From Secundilactobacillus folii (GTDB lineage: Bacteria > Bacillota > Bacilli > Lactobacillales > Lactobacillaceae): 54,933 nt of DNA. The stretch lies in NCBI RefSeq assembly GCF_009720675.1, contig NZ_WNJO01000013.1, positions 1 to 54,933 of the forward strand, written 5' to 3'. Below the pieces are notes generated by a model. That model had not been told where the DNA came from, ran no database searches, and saw nothing but the letters and a program-made list of their open reading frames with translations. How positions within the stretch are numbered: the stretch's first letter is position 1; every line of letters starts with the position of its first letter. Below are positions 30,053-40,269 of this stretch, one piece after another. Both the position numbers and the translations under genes were made by a program.

Positions 30053-30740
30053 TATTCATTGCGCCCACTTTCTCGTTCGTTAATTCGGTAATTTTACCGG
30101 CTTCATAATGGCCAGGGCTCAAAAAGAGGTAGTCATCTGCGTATCGGCGCGCTAAGGGAATATCGTGGGTCACAAAAATGACTGTCAACTGCTGGTGATT
30201 GTTGATTTGCTTGACTAAGTCTAAAAGTTCGGTTTTAGCAACCGGATCCAGACTGGCAGTCGACTCATCCAAGATCAGTAAATTTGGTCGATCCAATAAT
30301 GCCTGAGCAAGGTAGGCCTTCTGCTTTTCACCACCAGAGGCCTGCCCCAGTGGTCGCTTACGAATGTCATTGAGTTTGGTTTCCTTTAAGATCTCACGGA
30401 CCCGCTTGCGTTCTGAGCCCGTGAGCCAAGGGACACCGAAGCGGGCAAAATTGAGCCCCACAAAATCTTGAATACTCAAAGGATATTCACTATCGACATT
30501 CCGGAACTGGGGAACGTACCCTACTTTAACGGCGTTTCGATTTGGCAGGAACGCCAATTCGCCACTAGTGGGCTTCAATTCCTGTAAAATCAGCCGCATC
30601 AAGGTCGTCTTTCCCACTCCGTTTTCACCAACGATGCTTAAAAAATCGCCTTTTTTTAGGTTGTAGGACAGGTCATTGATCACCTGCTTATCTGGAAAGG
30701 CAAACGAAAGCTGCTTTAGTTGTAAAATCGAATCGGTCAT
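30045..30740 (-). CDS. Zinc/manganese-type ABC transporter ATPase
   Basis: 231 residues from the ATG at 30740 behind GGAGA. Walker A is VGENGVGKTTLM, the signature is LGQASGGEKQKAYLAQAL, Walker B is LLILDEST, and the switch histidine is in VIFVTHD. It belongs to the ZnuC/AdcC group and pairs with the permease that follows. The signature has SGGEKQK where most members read SGGQ.QR. The leader carries overlapping palindromes and a terminator-like hairpin. Confidence 0.87.
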   Translation of the reverse strand: MTDSILQLKQLSFAFPDKQVINDLSYNLKKGDFLSIVGENGVGKTTLMRLILQELKPTSGELAFLPNRNAVKVGYVPQFRNVDSEYPLSIQDFVGLNFARFGVPWLTGSERKRVREILKETKLNDIRKRPLGQASGGEKQKAYLAQALLDRPNLLILDESTASLDPVAKTELLDLVKQINNHQQLTVIFVTHDIPLARRYADDYLFLSPGHYEAGKITELTNEKVGAMNNA

Positions 30741-30753
30741 ATTGTCTCCAATC

Positions 30754-30782
30754 AAAAAAAGCACTACCAGGTGCTCTTTTTT
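30754..30782 (-). terminator. Terminator-like hairpin in the importer leader
   Basis: AGCAC (30760-30764) pairs with GTGCT (30771-30775), extended by A/T pairs, with a T-run on the minus strand. It lies downstream of the importer promoter and 14 bases before its start codon. It could end ispE-hydrolase transcripts and attenuate the importer. Confidence 0.6.
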
Positions 30783-30785
30783 ATT

Positions 30786-30815
30786 TTACTGTAAACAGTA
30801 ATGATTACTATTCAA
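30786..30815 (-). promoter_or_regulatory. Importer promoter with Zur-like palindrome
   Basis: On the minus strand TTGAAT (30815-30810), 16 bases and TACAGT (30793-30788) make a promoter. The spacer is filled by AGTAATCATTACT (30809-30797), a perfect 6-1-6 palindrome that contains the GTAATNATTAC core of Firmicute Zur boxes. It overlaps a second perfect palindrome, TTACTGTTTACAGTAA (30801-30786). The position between -35 and -10 is ideal for a repressor. Confidence 0.6.
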
Positions 30816-30848
30816 TTCTAAAGGTTTTTGAAAAGATGTCAATGAAAA

Positions 30849-31772
30849 TTACAAATATTGCGCCAAAAAATCGTGCAAAACTTGACGATAGCGGGCTGGA
30901 TCCTGCGCATAGGCCCCAATGTGCTGGGCATTGGGCACGATGTAGGACTGCTTAGGTCCCTGAATTGCTTCGTAAAGTGTTTTGGCGTGCTTCAACGGCA
31001 CGACTTGATCCTTTGTGCCATGGATAATCAAAATCGGAACGTGAGCGTGTTTCAACTGCTCATCGACTCGTTCCTGACTCAATCTTGAGCCAGTTCGCCA
31101 CCGTGCCAACCAATCAGCAATCGGGACGATTGGATTGGCCGGTAGATGAAAATCACGCCGCAGGGTTGTTTTGGCCATCTGATAAATCGACGCAAATCCG
31201 GAATCAGCGATAATTGCCTTAACGTTAGCGGGCAAATTCTCACCTGCTGCAGCTAAAACCGTGGCTGCACCCATACTGAATCCCATCAGCACGATTTGCG
31301 CATCCGTGCCAACTTGCTGAATCACTTCATCGACCCAGCGCAAGTAATCTTTTCGATCCGGCCAGCCAAAGCCAATTCGGTGCCCATCGCTTTGTCCCTG
31401 AGCGCGGGCATCAGGCATTAAAACGTTGAAGTTATTCTCGTGGAACAGTCGCGCATACGGGATCATTTGCTCACGAGCGTGATTAATCCCGTGGGCTAAA
31501 ATAACGACCCGCTGACTGTTTGAAGATGCCGGAATATAGCTAGCTCGTAGGGTCAATCCGTCAGGGGTTAGTTGATGCCACTCTTGAATTGGCTGTTTTA
31601 AGTACCAGACGTTATCTTCAGGGGTATTTTCGGCCACCGCTTTATGGTGCCCCTGATCTTTTTCACTATCACTAATGTGGGTCAGATTGTGATAAACGGC
31701 GACACTCGCTGCGATGGTAGCGGTAAAACCCGCCGCAACAGCAGCTGCTGAAATTTTGATCCATTTCGACAA
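30849..31772 (-). CDS. Membrane-anchored alpha/beta hydrolase
   Basis: 307 residues, TTG start with GGAGGG upstream. An N-terminal hydrophobic segment (about residues 5-27) looks like a signal anchor, so the catalytic part is probably extracellular. The nucleophile elbow is GFSMGA, the oxyanion region VILAHGINH, the acid residue in IIHGTKDQVVP, and the histidine in PNAQHIGAYA. It resembles the YqkD-like serine hydrolases; the substrate is unknown. It follows ispE by 12 bases and shares its promoter. Confidence 0.8.
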   Translation of the reverse strand: MSKWIKISAAAVAAGFTATIAASVAVYHNLTHISDSEKDQGHHKAVAENTPEDNVWYLKQPIQEWHQLTPDGLTLRASYIPASSNSQRVVILAHGINHAREQMIPYARLFHENNFNVLMPDARAQGQSDGHRIGFGWPDRKDYLRWVDEVIQQVGTDAQIVLMGFSMGAATVLAAAGENLPANVKAIIADSGFASIYQMAKTTLRRDFHLPANPIVPIADWLARWRTGSRLSQERVDEQLKHAHVPILIIHGTKDQVVPLKHAKTLYEAIQGPKQSYIVPNAQHIGAYAQDPARYRQVLHDFLAQYL

Positions 31773-31784
31773 ATAAATCCCTCC

Positions 31785-32636
31785 TTATAGTGAACGAACC
31801 AAATAGGCTTCCGGACAAAAGCCTCGAATGCTATTAAATACCCGCTGAGCACGGGATTCCTTATTGAAAACAGTAAAGACTGTGGGGCCAGTGCCACTCA
31901 TAATGGCTGTTTTGGCACCGTAACCTTTCATCCGTTCCTTGATTCGTTTGATCTCTGGGTAGCGCTTGGCCGATATCGGTTCCAACGCATTACCCATATT
32001 GGCCAGCAATAAATCATGGTCGCCCTGATCAATGGCTGTTAAAACACCGCTAATATTAGGATGAGCCAAAGAATCATAATTGATCTGACGCAAAATACTT
32101 GGCGTGGAAACACTGACATTTGGCTTGGCAAGCACGATCCAGACTGGTTTCAAAGCGGGATCTAAAACCCGAATCTGCTCCCCAAGACCAGTAACGTGTG
32201 CTGTTTTGCCAAATACACAGTATGGCACGTCCGAATCCACTTTGAGTCCAAGTTTAGCTAGTTGGCTCATTGGCAGGTCGATCTTCCATAATCGATTGAG
32301 CGCGCGAAGCACCGCGGCAGCATCCGACGAGCCACCGCCTAAGCCGGCTGCAACCGGAATATTTTTTTTAATTTTAATGTTGGCGCCAGCTTTTATTTGA
32401 TACGTGTGTTGCAATAACGAGGCTGCCTGGAATGCTAAGTTACGTTGATCATTGGGCAAAAAGCCAGAATCAGAAGACACACTAATGTGTCTAGATCCGG
32501 TCACACGAACTTCAACGTAGTCCGCAAGGTCAATGGAAGTCATGACCATATCCCACTCTGGCTGGCCGTCAGGGTGGCGAAACGGTGTATCAAGGCCCAG
32601 GTTTACTTTAGCTGCTGCCTTTTCAACTACTTTCAA
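31785..32636 (-). CDS. ispE: 4-diphosphocytidyl-2-C-methyl-D-erythritol kinase homologue
   Basis: 283 residues, TTG start seven bases after AGGTGA. GHMP-kinase motifs are clear: KAAAKVNLGLDTPFRHPDG at the start, the ATP loop PVAAGLGGGSSDAAAVLRAL, and MSGTGPTVF near the C-terminus. In the MEP isoprenoid pathway IspE phosphorylates CDP-methylerythritol. This organism carries HMG-CoA reductase of the mevalonate pathway, so the real role of this isolated gene is open. Position between veg and purR matches Bacillus. Confidence 0.9.
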   Translation of the reverse strand: MKVVEKAAAKVNLGLDTPFRHPDGQPEWDMVMTSIDLADYVEVRVTGSRHISVSSDSGFLPNDQRNLAFQAASLLQHTYQIKAGANIKIKKNIPVAAGLGGGSSDAAAVLRALNRLWKIDLPMSQLAKLGLKVDSDVPYCVFGKTAHVTGLGEQIRVLDPALKPVWIVLAKPNVSVSTPSILRQINYDSLAHPNISGVLTAIDQGDHDLLLANMGNALEPISAKRYPEIKRIKERMKGYGAKTAIMSGTGPTVFTVFNKESRAQRVFNSIRGFCPEAYLVRSL

Positions 32637-32710
32637 ATTCTGATCACCTACAGTTCAGTTATGAAACGTTTTCGTATATTGGTACTCCTCTGTATAAAGT
32701 TATTATAGGT

Positions 32711-32740
32711 ATTATACGCAGACTTTAGGGGTGTAGGCAA
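32711..32740 (-). promoter_or_regulatory. Promoter of ispE and the hydrolase gene
   Basis: On the minus strand TTGCCT (32740-32735), an 18-base spacer and a perfect TATAAT (32716-32711). The 32637-32977 gap holds this promoter, a leader of about 70 bases and the terminator of the next gene; I see no other gene in it. Confidence 0.55.
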
Positions 32741-32884
32741 GGCGTTTAGGCACTCGGGAGTATCTTCTCCCTTCACCCTTTAAAAAGCGGTAAAACTAAC
32801 AATTACAAGTTGATCTCCAATTATTTCTAGACTACTAATTGACTTAAATTGACGCCAAAAATCAGCTCACGTCCATAAAATAAT

Positions 32885-32921
32885 ACAAAAAGAGAGTTCC
32901 CTCAAAAACTTCGGAGAACTC
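32885..32921 (-). terminator. Terminator of the secreted-protein gene
   Basis: GAGTTC-CC (32894-32901) pairs with GG-GAACTC (32913-32921). TCTTTTTG follows on the minus strand. Confidence 0.7.
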
Positions 32922-32977
32922 ACTGGTGTATCGCTTTCAAACGCTTTTTTCACATTCGCCAAACATTAAAAATTATC

Positions 32978-34057
32978 TTAGTAAGCAGTGGTGCTGCGTA
33001 AAACTTCAGGATTCCGGTTACTTAACAGCATCCCATGACCGCTGTTGTCAAAGTTCAGTGCTTCAAATTCACGGTGTGAATTAAACTTTGTGTATTTGAA
33101 ATCACTGGCCTTTAACGATCCTCGGCCATTCAGCTTTTTAGCTGGGAAACTGGTGATTGAATCATCAGCAACTAAGTACAAACGACCGTTATGCGCATTA
33201 TAGCCCATCGCTTGTTCGTGGGTACCAGGACGATGTGAGAACATCTGCTTGGTCAAGCGGAAATGAACGGTCTTGGAACCGATCGTCCCCTTATAAACCT
33301 TGACACGTGATCCTGAAACCGTCCAAAAATAGGCGTTACCGCTGTGATCAAAGGCCAGTTCATGGCCACCAGGTACGTTTGCACCATGGTTAGTCATATG
33401 GAAAGTGATGGCTTTGTTTGGTTTCAACGAACTGGTACTGATGCGTTGCAAAGTGGAAGTTCGAGTCGCTTGTAAGGTCTTATCACGCCACATGTACAAC
33501 GAATGGTGCTTCTTATCGTAAGCCAGAGACTGACCATGACCAGTCGTAAAGATGCCACCAATTTTAACAGCTGAACTGCCAGTTTTACTGTCAAGCAGTT
33601 CCTGCTGCTTAGCAAGTGACATGCCATCCAGTTTTCGCAGGTCATAACGGGCAACAAACCCCTTATTAGTCATCCCTTTGGTGTAATGTGGCTGGTAGAC
33701 AACGTAAAGGAAGTGCCCACCATCGTAAGCTGAAGATTGCGGATTAGTCATATCGTACTTGCTGTTACCCTTTGCAGCGTGGGTCGTTGGTAGTTGATAC
33801 TTAGTTTTCAACGTCCATTTCTGATTGCCGGCAACCCCTGAAATGGTATTGGCGCCAGACGTGTTCTTAGCGAACTGATATGTACCAGCCTTAACGAAAC
33901 CGGTAGCCTTGTTATTAACGACGCGCAAGCTACTTGAAGAATACTGCGTTAACGCGTTGCTCCGCTGCGTATACGAAGCCGCGTTGGCAGCCGTTGAAGA
34001 TGCAAATAGTGCGACCGTTCCAAGAACCGTACCTAAAAGTAATGCTGAATGTTTCAT
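32978..34057 (-). CDS. Secreted protein of unknown function, possibly beta-propeller-like
   Basis: 359 residues. A clear signal peptide (MKHSALLLGTVLGTVALFASS, cleavage after ANA-A) indicates export. The mature part is rich in Lys, Ser, Thr and His. It has repeated strand-turn units such as GGHFLYVVYQPH, HHSLYMWRD, GNAYFWTVSG and NGRLYLVADD spaced 40-60 residues apart, which suggests a propeller fold. No wall anchor or catalytic motif is seen. AGGGGG precedes the ATG. It has its own terminator and is inserted between veg and ispE. Confidence 0.75.
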   Translation of the reverse strand: MKHSALLLGTVLGTVALFASSTAANAASYTQRSNALTQYSSSSLRVVNNKATGFVKAGTYQFAKNTSGANTISGVAGNQKWTLKTKYQLPTTHAAKGNSKYDMTNPQSSAYDGGHFLYVVYQPHYTKGMTNKGFVARYDLRKLDGMSLAKQQELLDSKTGSSAVKIGGIFTTGHGQSLAYDKKHHSLYMWRDKTLQATRTSTLQRISTSSLKPNKAITFHMTNHGANVPGGHELAFDHSGNAYFWTVSGSRVKVYKGTIGSKTVHFRLTKQMFSHRPGTHEQAMGYNAHNGRLYLVADDSITSFPAKKLNGRGSLKASDFKYTKFNSHREFEALNFDNSGHGMLLSNRNPEVLRSTTAY

Positions 34058-34301
34058 GTCATATTCCCCCTACAGACTATTTATACACTTTCCAGGACTA
34101 AACTAGTTAGACTGCTAACCTGTGGCTAACAGTACCCACACCAACTTCCCCCAAGATTGCGTACGTATTAATGATAGCACAACTAGTTAAAACGTTAATC
34201 GAAAAATAACCTTTTTCTTTCAATTTCAAATTCATTAGCAATCAATCGTCAATCGTTAAATCAAGAAGACATCATCGACTTTTCCAGATCATCAGGGCAA
34301 T

Positions 34302-34328
34302 AAAAAAAGGCCTGAACGACCTTTTTTT
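34302..34328 (-). terminator. Terminator overlapping the veg stop codon
   Basis: Perfect 9-bp arms AAAAAAAGG and CCTTTTTTT (34302-34310, 34320-34328) with loop CCTGAACGA. The hairpin begins within the veg stop codon. Confidence 0.75.
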
Positions 34329-34587
34329 ACTGATTGTCATCCGCCTTATCGTCATCGCCGAAGTTAAGTTGGATATTTTGTGTCAAAATATCCGTATAAC
34401 TATACGAGACACGCTCGAATGAATTTTCATCTTGATCTAAGTCGACAACAAAAACCGCTGGATAGGTTTCCTTTAAAATTCCGTGACGTTCCGTTGTCTT
34501 TTTGCGCCCTGCCTGGGCGACTACCATAAGTTCCTGACCAATATGAGTTGATAGCCGGTCCTTAATCGTTGCTAAACTTGTTGGCAT
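34327..34587 (-). CDS. veg: Veg family protein
   Basis: 86 residues from the ATG at 34587, exactly the Bacillus Veg length; a longer frame from 34611 overlaps the ribosome site GGGGTGAGG. The motifs LATIKDRLSTHIGQ, AGRKKTTERHGIL and VSYSYTDILT identify the family. In Bacillus Veg is highly expressed and stimulates biofilm matrix genes by opposing SinR; here a small RNA-polymerase or repressor partner is unknown. It follows ksgA, the conserved order. Confidence 0.93.
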   Translation of the reverse strand: MPTSLATIKDRLSTHIGQELMVVAQAGRKKTTERHGILKETYPAVFVVDLDQDENSFERVSYSYTDILTQNIQLNFGDDDKADDNQ

Positions 34588-34601
34588 AACCTCACCCCTT
34601 G

Positions 34602-34667
34602 TGTGAAACATTTTATCATGGTTTCACAAAAAAGTCAAATTATACCACAACACGCAATCGACAACAA
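34602..34667 (-). promoter_or_regulatory. Tandem veg promoters with an inverted repeat
   Basis: Two sigma-A promoters overlap on the minus strand. P1 is TTGTTG (34667-34662), 17 bases, TATAAT (34644-34639). P2 is TTGACT (34638-34633), 17 bases, TAAAAT (34615-34610). A perfect inverted repeat TGTGAAAC/GTTTCACA (34602-34609 and 34621-34628, 11-base spacer) spans the P2 -10 and looks like an operator. Confidence 0.65.
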
Positions 34668-34789
34668 GTATTAAGTGATTAAAAATTCGATTACATAGTG
34701 ATAACTCAGGGATTTGACCCAATAACATTGACAGTATATTACTGTGAACAAGTGGGCTACCCAAAATTATTTTGTAAAAATTATTGTTA

Positions 34790-35674
34790 TTACAAAAGAC
34801 CCTCATCATGAAGTGCATTCACCATCTCAATAAATTGTTCAATGGTCAGCTTTTCCGCACGAATTTGTGGTGATATTCGAACTGCATTCAAGACATTTGT
34901 TAGGCGGTCTTTAACTTCTTGATCCTTACCAAAAATTGCCAGCAAGTTATTCCAAAAGCTCTTACGTCGGTGCTGAAAACTACCTTTAACAAATTTACTA
35001 AAGGCTTTTTCATCAAACGGTACCGGATCAAACGGTTCCCGCTTAGTCATAGTAATAATCGCTGAATCAACGTTTGGTTGTGGAATAAACGCCGTCCGGG
35101 GAACCTCAAAAACAACCCGGCAATCAGTCTGATATTGAACCGCGATCGACAAGGAGCCATAAGCCTTCGTTCCAGGAACAGCAACTAAGCGATCAGCGAC
35201 TTCTTTTTGCATCATGACCGTAATGGCATCAAAGTGAATCCCACTTTGCAAAACGTTCATCAAAATCGGCGTCGTAATGTAGTAAGGCAAGTTGGCGACC
35301 AGCTTCAAGGGTCGTCCTGCCTCAAAATGTTCCTTGATCACCTTGGGTAAATTGGCCTTTAAAATATCCTGATTCAAGATGGTAATGTTGTCATATTGTG
35401 AAAGCGTCTCATCAAGAATCGGGATGAGCTGTTCATCAATTTCAAACGCCAAAACTTGGTGGCTATTTTTGGCTAGAAATTCGGTCAAAGAGCCAATTCC
35501 TGGCCCAATCTCAATCACATCATCCTTCGGCGATAAATCGGCGGCTTTCACAATGTGTTCCAAAATATTAGCATCCGTTAAAAAGTTTTGACCTAAACTC
35601 TTTTTAACGTTTAAACCATAGCGGTTAATAATCGCCTGTGTTCGTGCCGGACTTGCTATTAACGGTATATTCAT
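34790..35674 (-). CDS. ksgA: 16S rRNA dimethyladenosine transferase
   Basis: 294 residues. It dimethylates two adjacent adenosines near the 3' end of 16S rRNA. The SAM-binding segments are KSLGQNFLTD and VIEIGPGIGSLTEFLA; the catalytic motif is NLPYYITTPI. The ATG at 35674 overlaps the rnmV stop by four bases, so translation is coupled. Family length is normal. Confidence 0.97.
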   Translation of the reverse strand: MNIPLIASPARTQAIINRYGLNVKKSLGQNFLTDANILEHIVKAADLSPKDDVIEIGPGIGSLTEFLAKNSHQVLAFEIDEQLIPILDETLSQYDNITILNQDILKANLPKVIKEHFEAGRPLKLVANLPYYITTPILMNVLQSGIHFDAITVMMQKEVADRLVAVPGTKAYGSLSIAVQYQTDCRVVFEVPRTAFIPQPNVDSAIITMTKREPFDPVPFDEKAFSKFVKGSFQHRRKSFWNNLLAIFGKDQEVKDRLTNVLNAVRISPQIRAEKLTIEQFIEMVNALHDEGLL

Positions 35675-36240
35675 TGGCGTTCACGCTCCTCTTGGTCAAT
35701 CGTTTGAATTGCATCCCAAAAAGTTTTCTGACTGATTTGAAACATTGATAGCCTTTTTTTTAGTTGTTTGCCGTTAACGTAACCGATCCGCAGTCGCTCG
35801 CCAAGCGCTTCTCGACGCGCCTTTGCTTCGGGACCGCCCACTAATCGAGCCTTGATCAAATCAGCCTGACTAATGGTTTCAACGGTTTCATCAGCCTCAG
35901 TATACACGTTTTCCAGCGCTTCTTGAATAGCTGCCGGACTGGCATGTTCGACACCTAAAGAACCACCAGCCTTGCTTGGAACGCCCTCCGCCTTCGGTAG
36001 AAATGCATGTTTGGCGTTTGGCACCACTTCAGAAACAATTTTACGAATCTTTTCACCCGAAAAATCAGGGTCGGTAAAAATAATGATGCCGCGTTTTTTA
36101 GCAACTTCTTCAATCAAGTCTAGCGTTTCTTCTGGAACTGCTGACCCCCTAGTTTCAATGGTGTCAGCATTAACCGCTTTAGCAATTTGTTTCGTGTCGT
36201 CCTTGCCCTCAACGACAATGACTTCTTTGATAGTTTTCAA
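35671..36240 (-). CDS. rnmV: Ribonuclease M5
   Basis: 189 residues from a TTG at 36240, seven bases after AGGAG and one base after the tatD stop; an upstream ATG frame merely shadows tatD. The Toprim domain has the catalytic glutamate in VIVVEGKDD and the DxD region in FTDPDFSGEKIR. It matures 5S rRNA in low-GC Gram-positives. The gene lies in the tatD-rnmV-ksgA operon, as in Bacillus. Confidence 0.95.
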   Translation of the reverse strand: MKTIKEVIVVEGKDDTKQIAKAVNADTIETRGSAVPEETLDLIEEVAKKRGIIIFTDPDFSGEKIRKIVSEVVPNAKHAFLPKAEGVPSKAGGSLGVEHASPAAIQEALENVYTEADETVETISQADLIKARLVGGPEAKARREALGERLRIGYVNGKQLKKRLSMFQISQKTFWDAIQTIDQEERERQ

Positions 36241-36241
36241 T

Positions 36242-37018
36242 CTAGGACTCCTTAATGCCAAAAAAGTGATGGGCATTGGACCAAGTGGCAGCCGCAATTT
36301 CTTCCGGTGTTGTTTCCCGTTCTTTAGCGATTGCTTCAACGGTGTAGCGGGTGAAACCGGGTTCGTTTTGTTCACCGCGATGGGGTTCCGGCGTCAAATA
36401 AGGCGCGTCAGTCTCCACCATCATCCGGTCAAGTGGGGTTGCCCGAACTGAATCATGTACTTCATGAGCATTCTTAAAACTAGCGACGCCAGAATAAGAA
36501 ATCATCATTCCCAAGTCAAGGAACTTCTTCAGCCATTCGGGGTCACCATTAAAGCTGTGCATCACACCGCCAGTATCTTGAATGCCGACTGATTTGATGA
36601 TGTTGTAGGTATCTTCAAATGCATCTCGATTGTGAACCACAATGGGCAAACCATGCGATTTAGCAATTTCAATCTGCCGTTTAAAAACGCGACGCTGCAG
36701 ATCTTGCGGGGAACTGTCCCAATGATAATCAAGCCCAATTTCGCCCAGTGCAACGACGCGGTCTTCATCGAGCTGTTCTTCTAATTCCTTTTCTGCATTA
36801 GCGTCATAAAACTTAGCATCTTCTGGATGCCAGCCAACCGCAGCGTAGAGTTGCGGGTACGTATGCGCCAGTTTAAGTGCGTCACGGTTCAATTCCGTGT
36901 TTGACCCCACGATGGTCATCTTGTCGACGTCTAAGTCGGCAGCTTGCTTAAGATATCGCGGGACGTCGTTAATAAATTCGGGACTATTTAAATGCGTATG
37001 TGAATCAAATATTTTCAT
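36242..37018 (-). CDS. tatD: TatD-family metal-dependent hydrolase / DNase
   Basis: 258 residues. The metal ligands are visible in FDSHTHLNSPEF, the glutamate of ALGEIGLDYHW, the histidines of LPIVVHNRDA and GGVMHSFNGD, and the aspartate of MVETDAPYLTPEP. Homologues are 3'-5' exonucleases or hydrolases. Strong AGGAGA precedes the ATG. It is the first gene of the tatD-rnmV-ksgA set, separated from metG by a terminator. Confidence 0.93.
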   Translation of the reverse strand: MKIFDSHTHLNSPEFINDVPRYLKQAADLDVDKMTIVGSNTELNRDALKLAHTYPQLYAAVGWHPEDAKFYDANAEKELEEQLDEDRVVALGEIGLDYHWDSSPQDLQRRVFKRQIEIAKSHGLPIVVHNRDAFEDTYNIIKSVGIQDTGGVMHSFNGDPEWLKKFLDLGMMISYSGVASFKNAHEVHDSVRATPLDRMMVETDAPYLTPEPHRGEQNEPGFTRYTVEAIAKERETTPEEIAAATWSNAHHFFGIKES

Positions 37019-37040
37019 AATTATATCTCCTGCATTGACA

Positions 37041-37079
37041 CAAAAATCCGAAAATTCAAAGATCTGAAGATTCGGATTT
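37041..37079 (-). terminator. Terminator of metG
   Basis: AAATCCGAA (37044-37052) pairs with TTCGGATTT (37071-37079), with an inner TTCA/TGAA stem. TTTTTGTG follows on the minus strand. Confidence 0.75.
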
Positions 37080-37110
37080 CGGCTCTCGCACCATGCGAAA
37101 GTTCAGTTAT

Positions 37111-39225
<2,115 letters not shown>

Positions 39226-39241
39226 TTAAAAAGTCTCTAAC

Positions 39242-39252
39242 AGTATAGCATA
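39242..39252 (-). promoter_or_regulatory. Extended -10 promoter of metG
   Basis: On the minus strand TATGCTATACT carries a TG extension ahead of the TATACT core (39247-39242); there is no convincing -35. Nothing else is evident in 39169-39397. Confidence 0.45.
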
Positions 39253-39397
39253 AAGCGCTAAGCGGAGGAAGCGCACGGGCGTCATTAACTCTGCTAGAAT
39301 CGCGTTGAGGTTAATGATAGCCGGGTTTTAATGAAATGCAAATGGGTGGTAAACATTTCCAAAACGCTTCGACTCATCTTATAAATTTTATTGACCG

Positions 39398-40243
39398 TTA
39401 AAACAAGCTCATCTGCTGTGGCCCTAAGCCGTGCCATGATAAATGCAGGAGGTCTTTGAATGTCAAAGCATTGGGGGCGGCATCGTGAGCCGAGTTGTTA
39501 TTAAAAATCACGCAGACTTCTTTAACTTGAGGCTCAAGTTTCCGAACTGTTTGGGCAAAGGATGCCAACTCTTCGGAACTATATTGATACAGCGTCCGTT
39601 TACCCCGCCAATCTTGACCACGGTCAAACCAGCCCTTTTCGTTTCGGCCATGAAGCCTCAGTAATGCTAGCTGATCATCCGCAATTGTCGGTGTAAACGG
39701 TACGCCGTCATTTAGCCGGTGGGGTTCATCAACAATCACGTGGGTCATATGAAGGCCCTTTAGATAGCGCATTAAATCATCCGTTAACGCCGGATCATAC
39801 CAGCTTGGATTCCGGAATTCAACGGCAATTGGGAGGTCAGCCATCTGGTCACGGACTTCAAATAGCCACTGCAAGCTTTCAGTTGTGCGCTGAAAGAAGG
39901 GTGGAAACTGAAACAAGACGGCCTTCAACTGATGGGCTTTCACGAGTGGTCGAACCATGCGGCGAAAGGCTGTAAACGCCTGGGTACGCTCCTCATCTGA
40001 CGCGGTTTCCTCACCGTAGTCGTGCTTAGTCATCAGTTTATTGGCCTTGACAATGAACTGGAATTTAGCAGGAACCTGTCTCTGCCAGTTTTCGACCGTA
40101 CTAACTTTGGGAATTCCATAAAAAGTTGTATCGACTTCAACCACTGGCAAAGCCGCCGCGTACTCAGCCAGTTTAACTGGCCGGTCGACGTTTTGAATCA
40201 GCGCTGGATGTTCCGTCCAAGTTGTTAATCCGATGGTGATCAC
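39398..40243 (-). CDS. DUF72 family protein (YecE/YunF-like)
   Basis: 281 residues from a GTG at 40243, six bases after GAGGTG; the protein then begins MITIGLTTWTEH, the usual start for the family. A TIM-barrel fold is likely. Conserved segments are VEVDTTFYGIPKVSTVENWQ, FQFIVKANKLMT, AVLFQFPP, AVEFRNPSWY and LRLHGRNEKGW. The biochemical role is unknown. It follows the TMEM175-type gene by 26 bases and ends the trpS-headed block. Confidence 0.85.
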   Translation of the reverse strand: MITIGLTTWTEHPALIQNVDRPVKLAEYAAALPVVEVDTTFYGIPKVSTVENWQRQVPAKFQFIVKANKLMTKHDYGEETASDEERTQAFTAFRRMVRPLVKAHQLKAVLFQFPPFFQRTTESLQWLFEVRDQMADLPIAVEFRNPSWYDPALTDDLMRYLKGLHMTHVIVDEPHRLNDGVPFTPTIADDQLALLRLHGRNEKGWFDRGQDWRGKRTLYQYSSEELASFAQTVRKLEPQVKEVCVIFNNNSAHDAAPNALTFKDLLHLSWHGLGPQQMSLF

Positions 40244-40269
40244 AATTGACACCTCACTTTACTGCTGAT

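Noticed and set aside
34731-34745. ACAGTA-TAT-TACTGT palindrome after ksgA
   Set aside because: It is perfect but short and lies over 60 bases upstream of the veg promoters, without a promoter of its own; its half-sites resemble the importer palindrome only in reversed order.
36241-36375. 45-residue N-terminal extension of ribonuclease M5
   Set aside because: It lies inside tatD in another frame, and the TTG at 36240 has a ribosome site and gives the normal family length.
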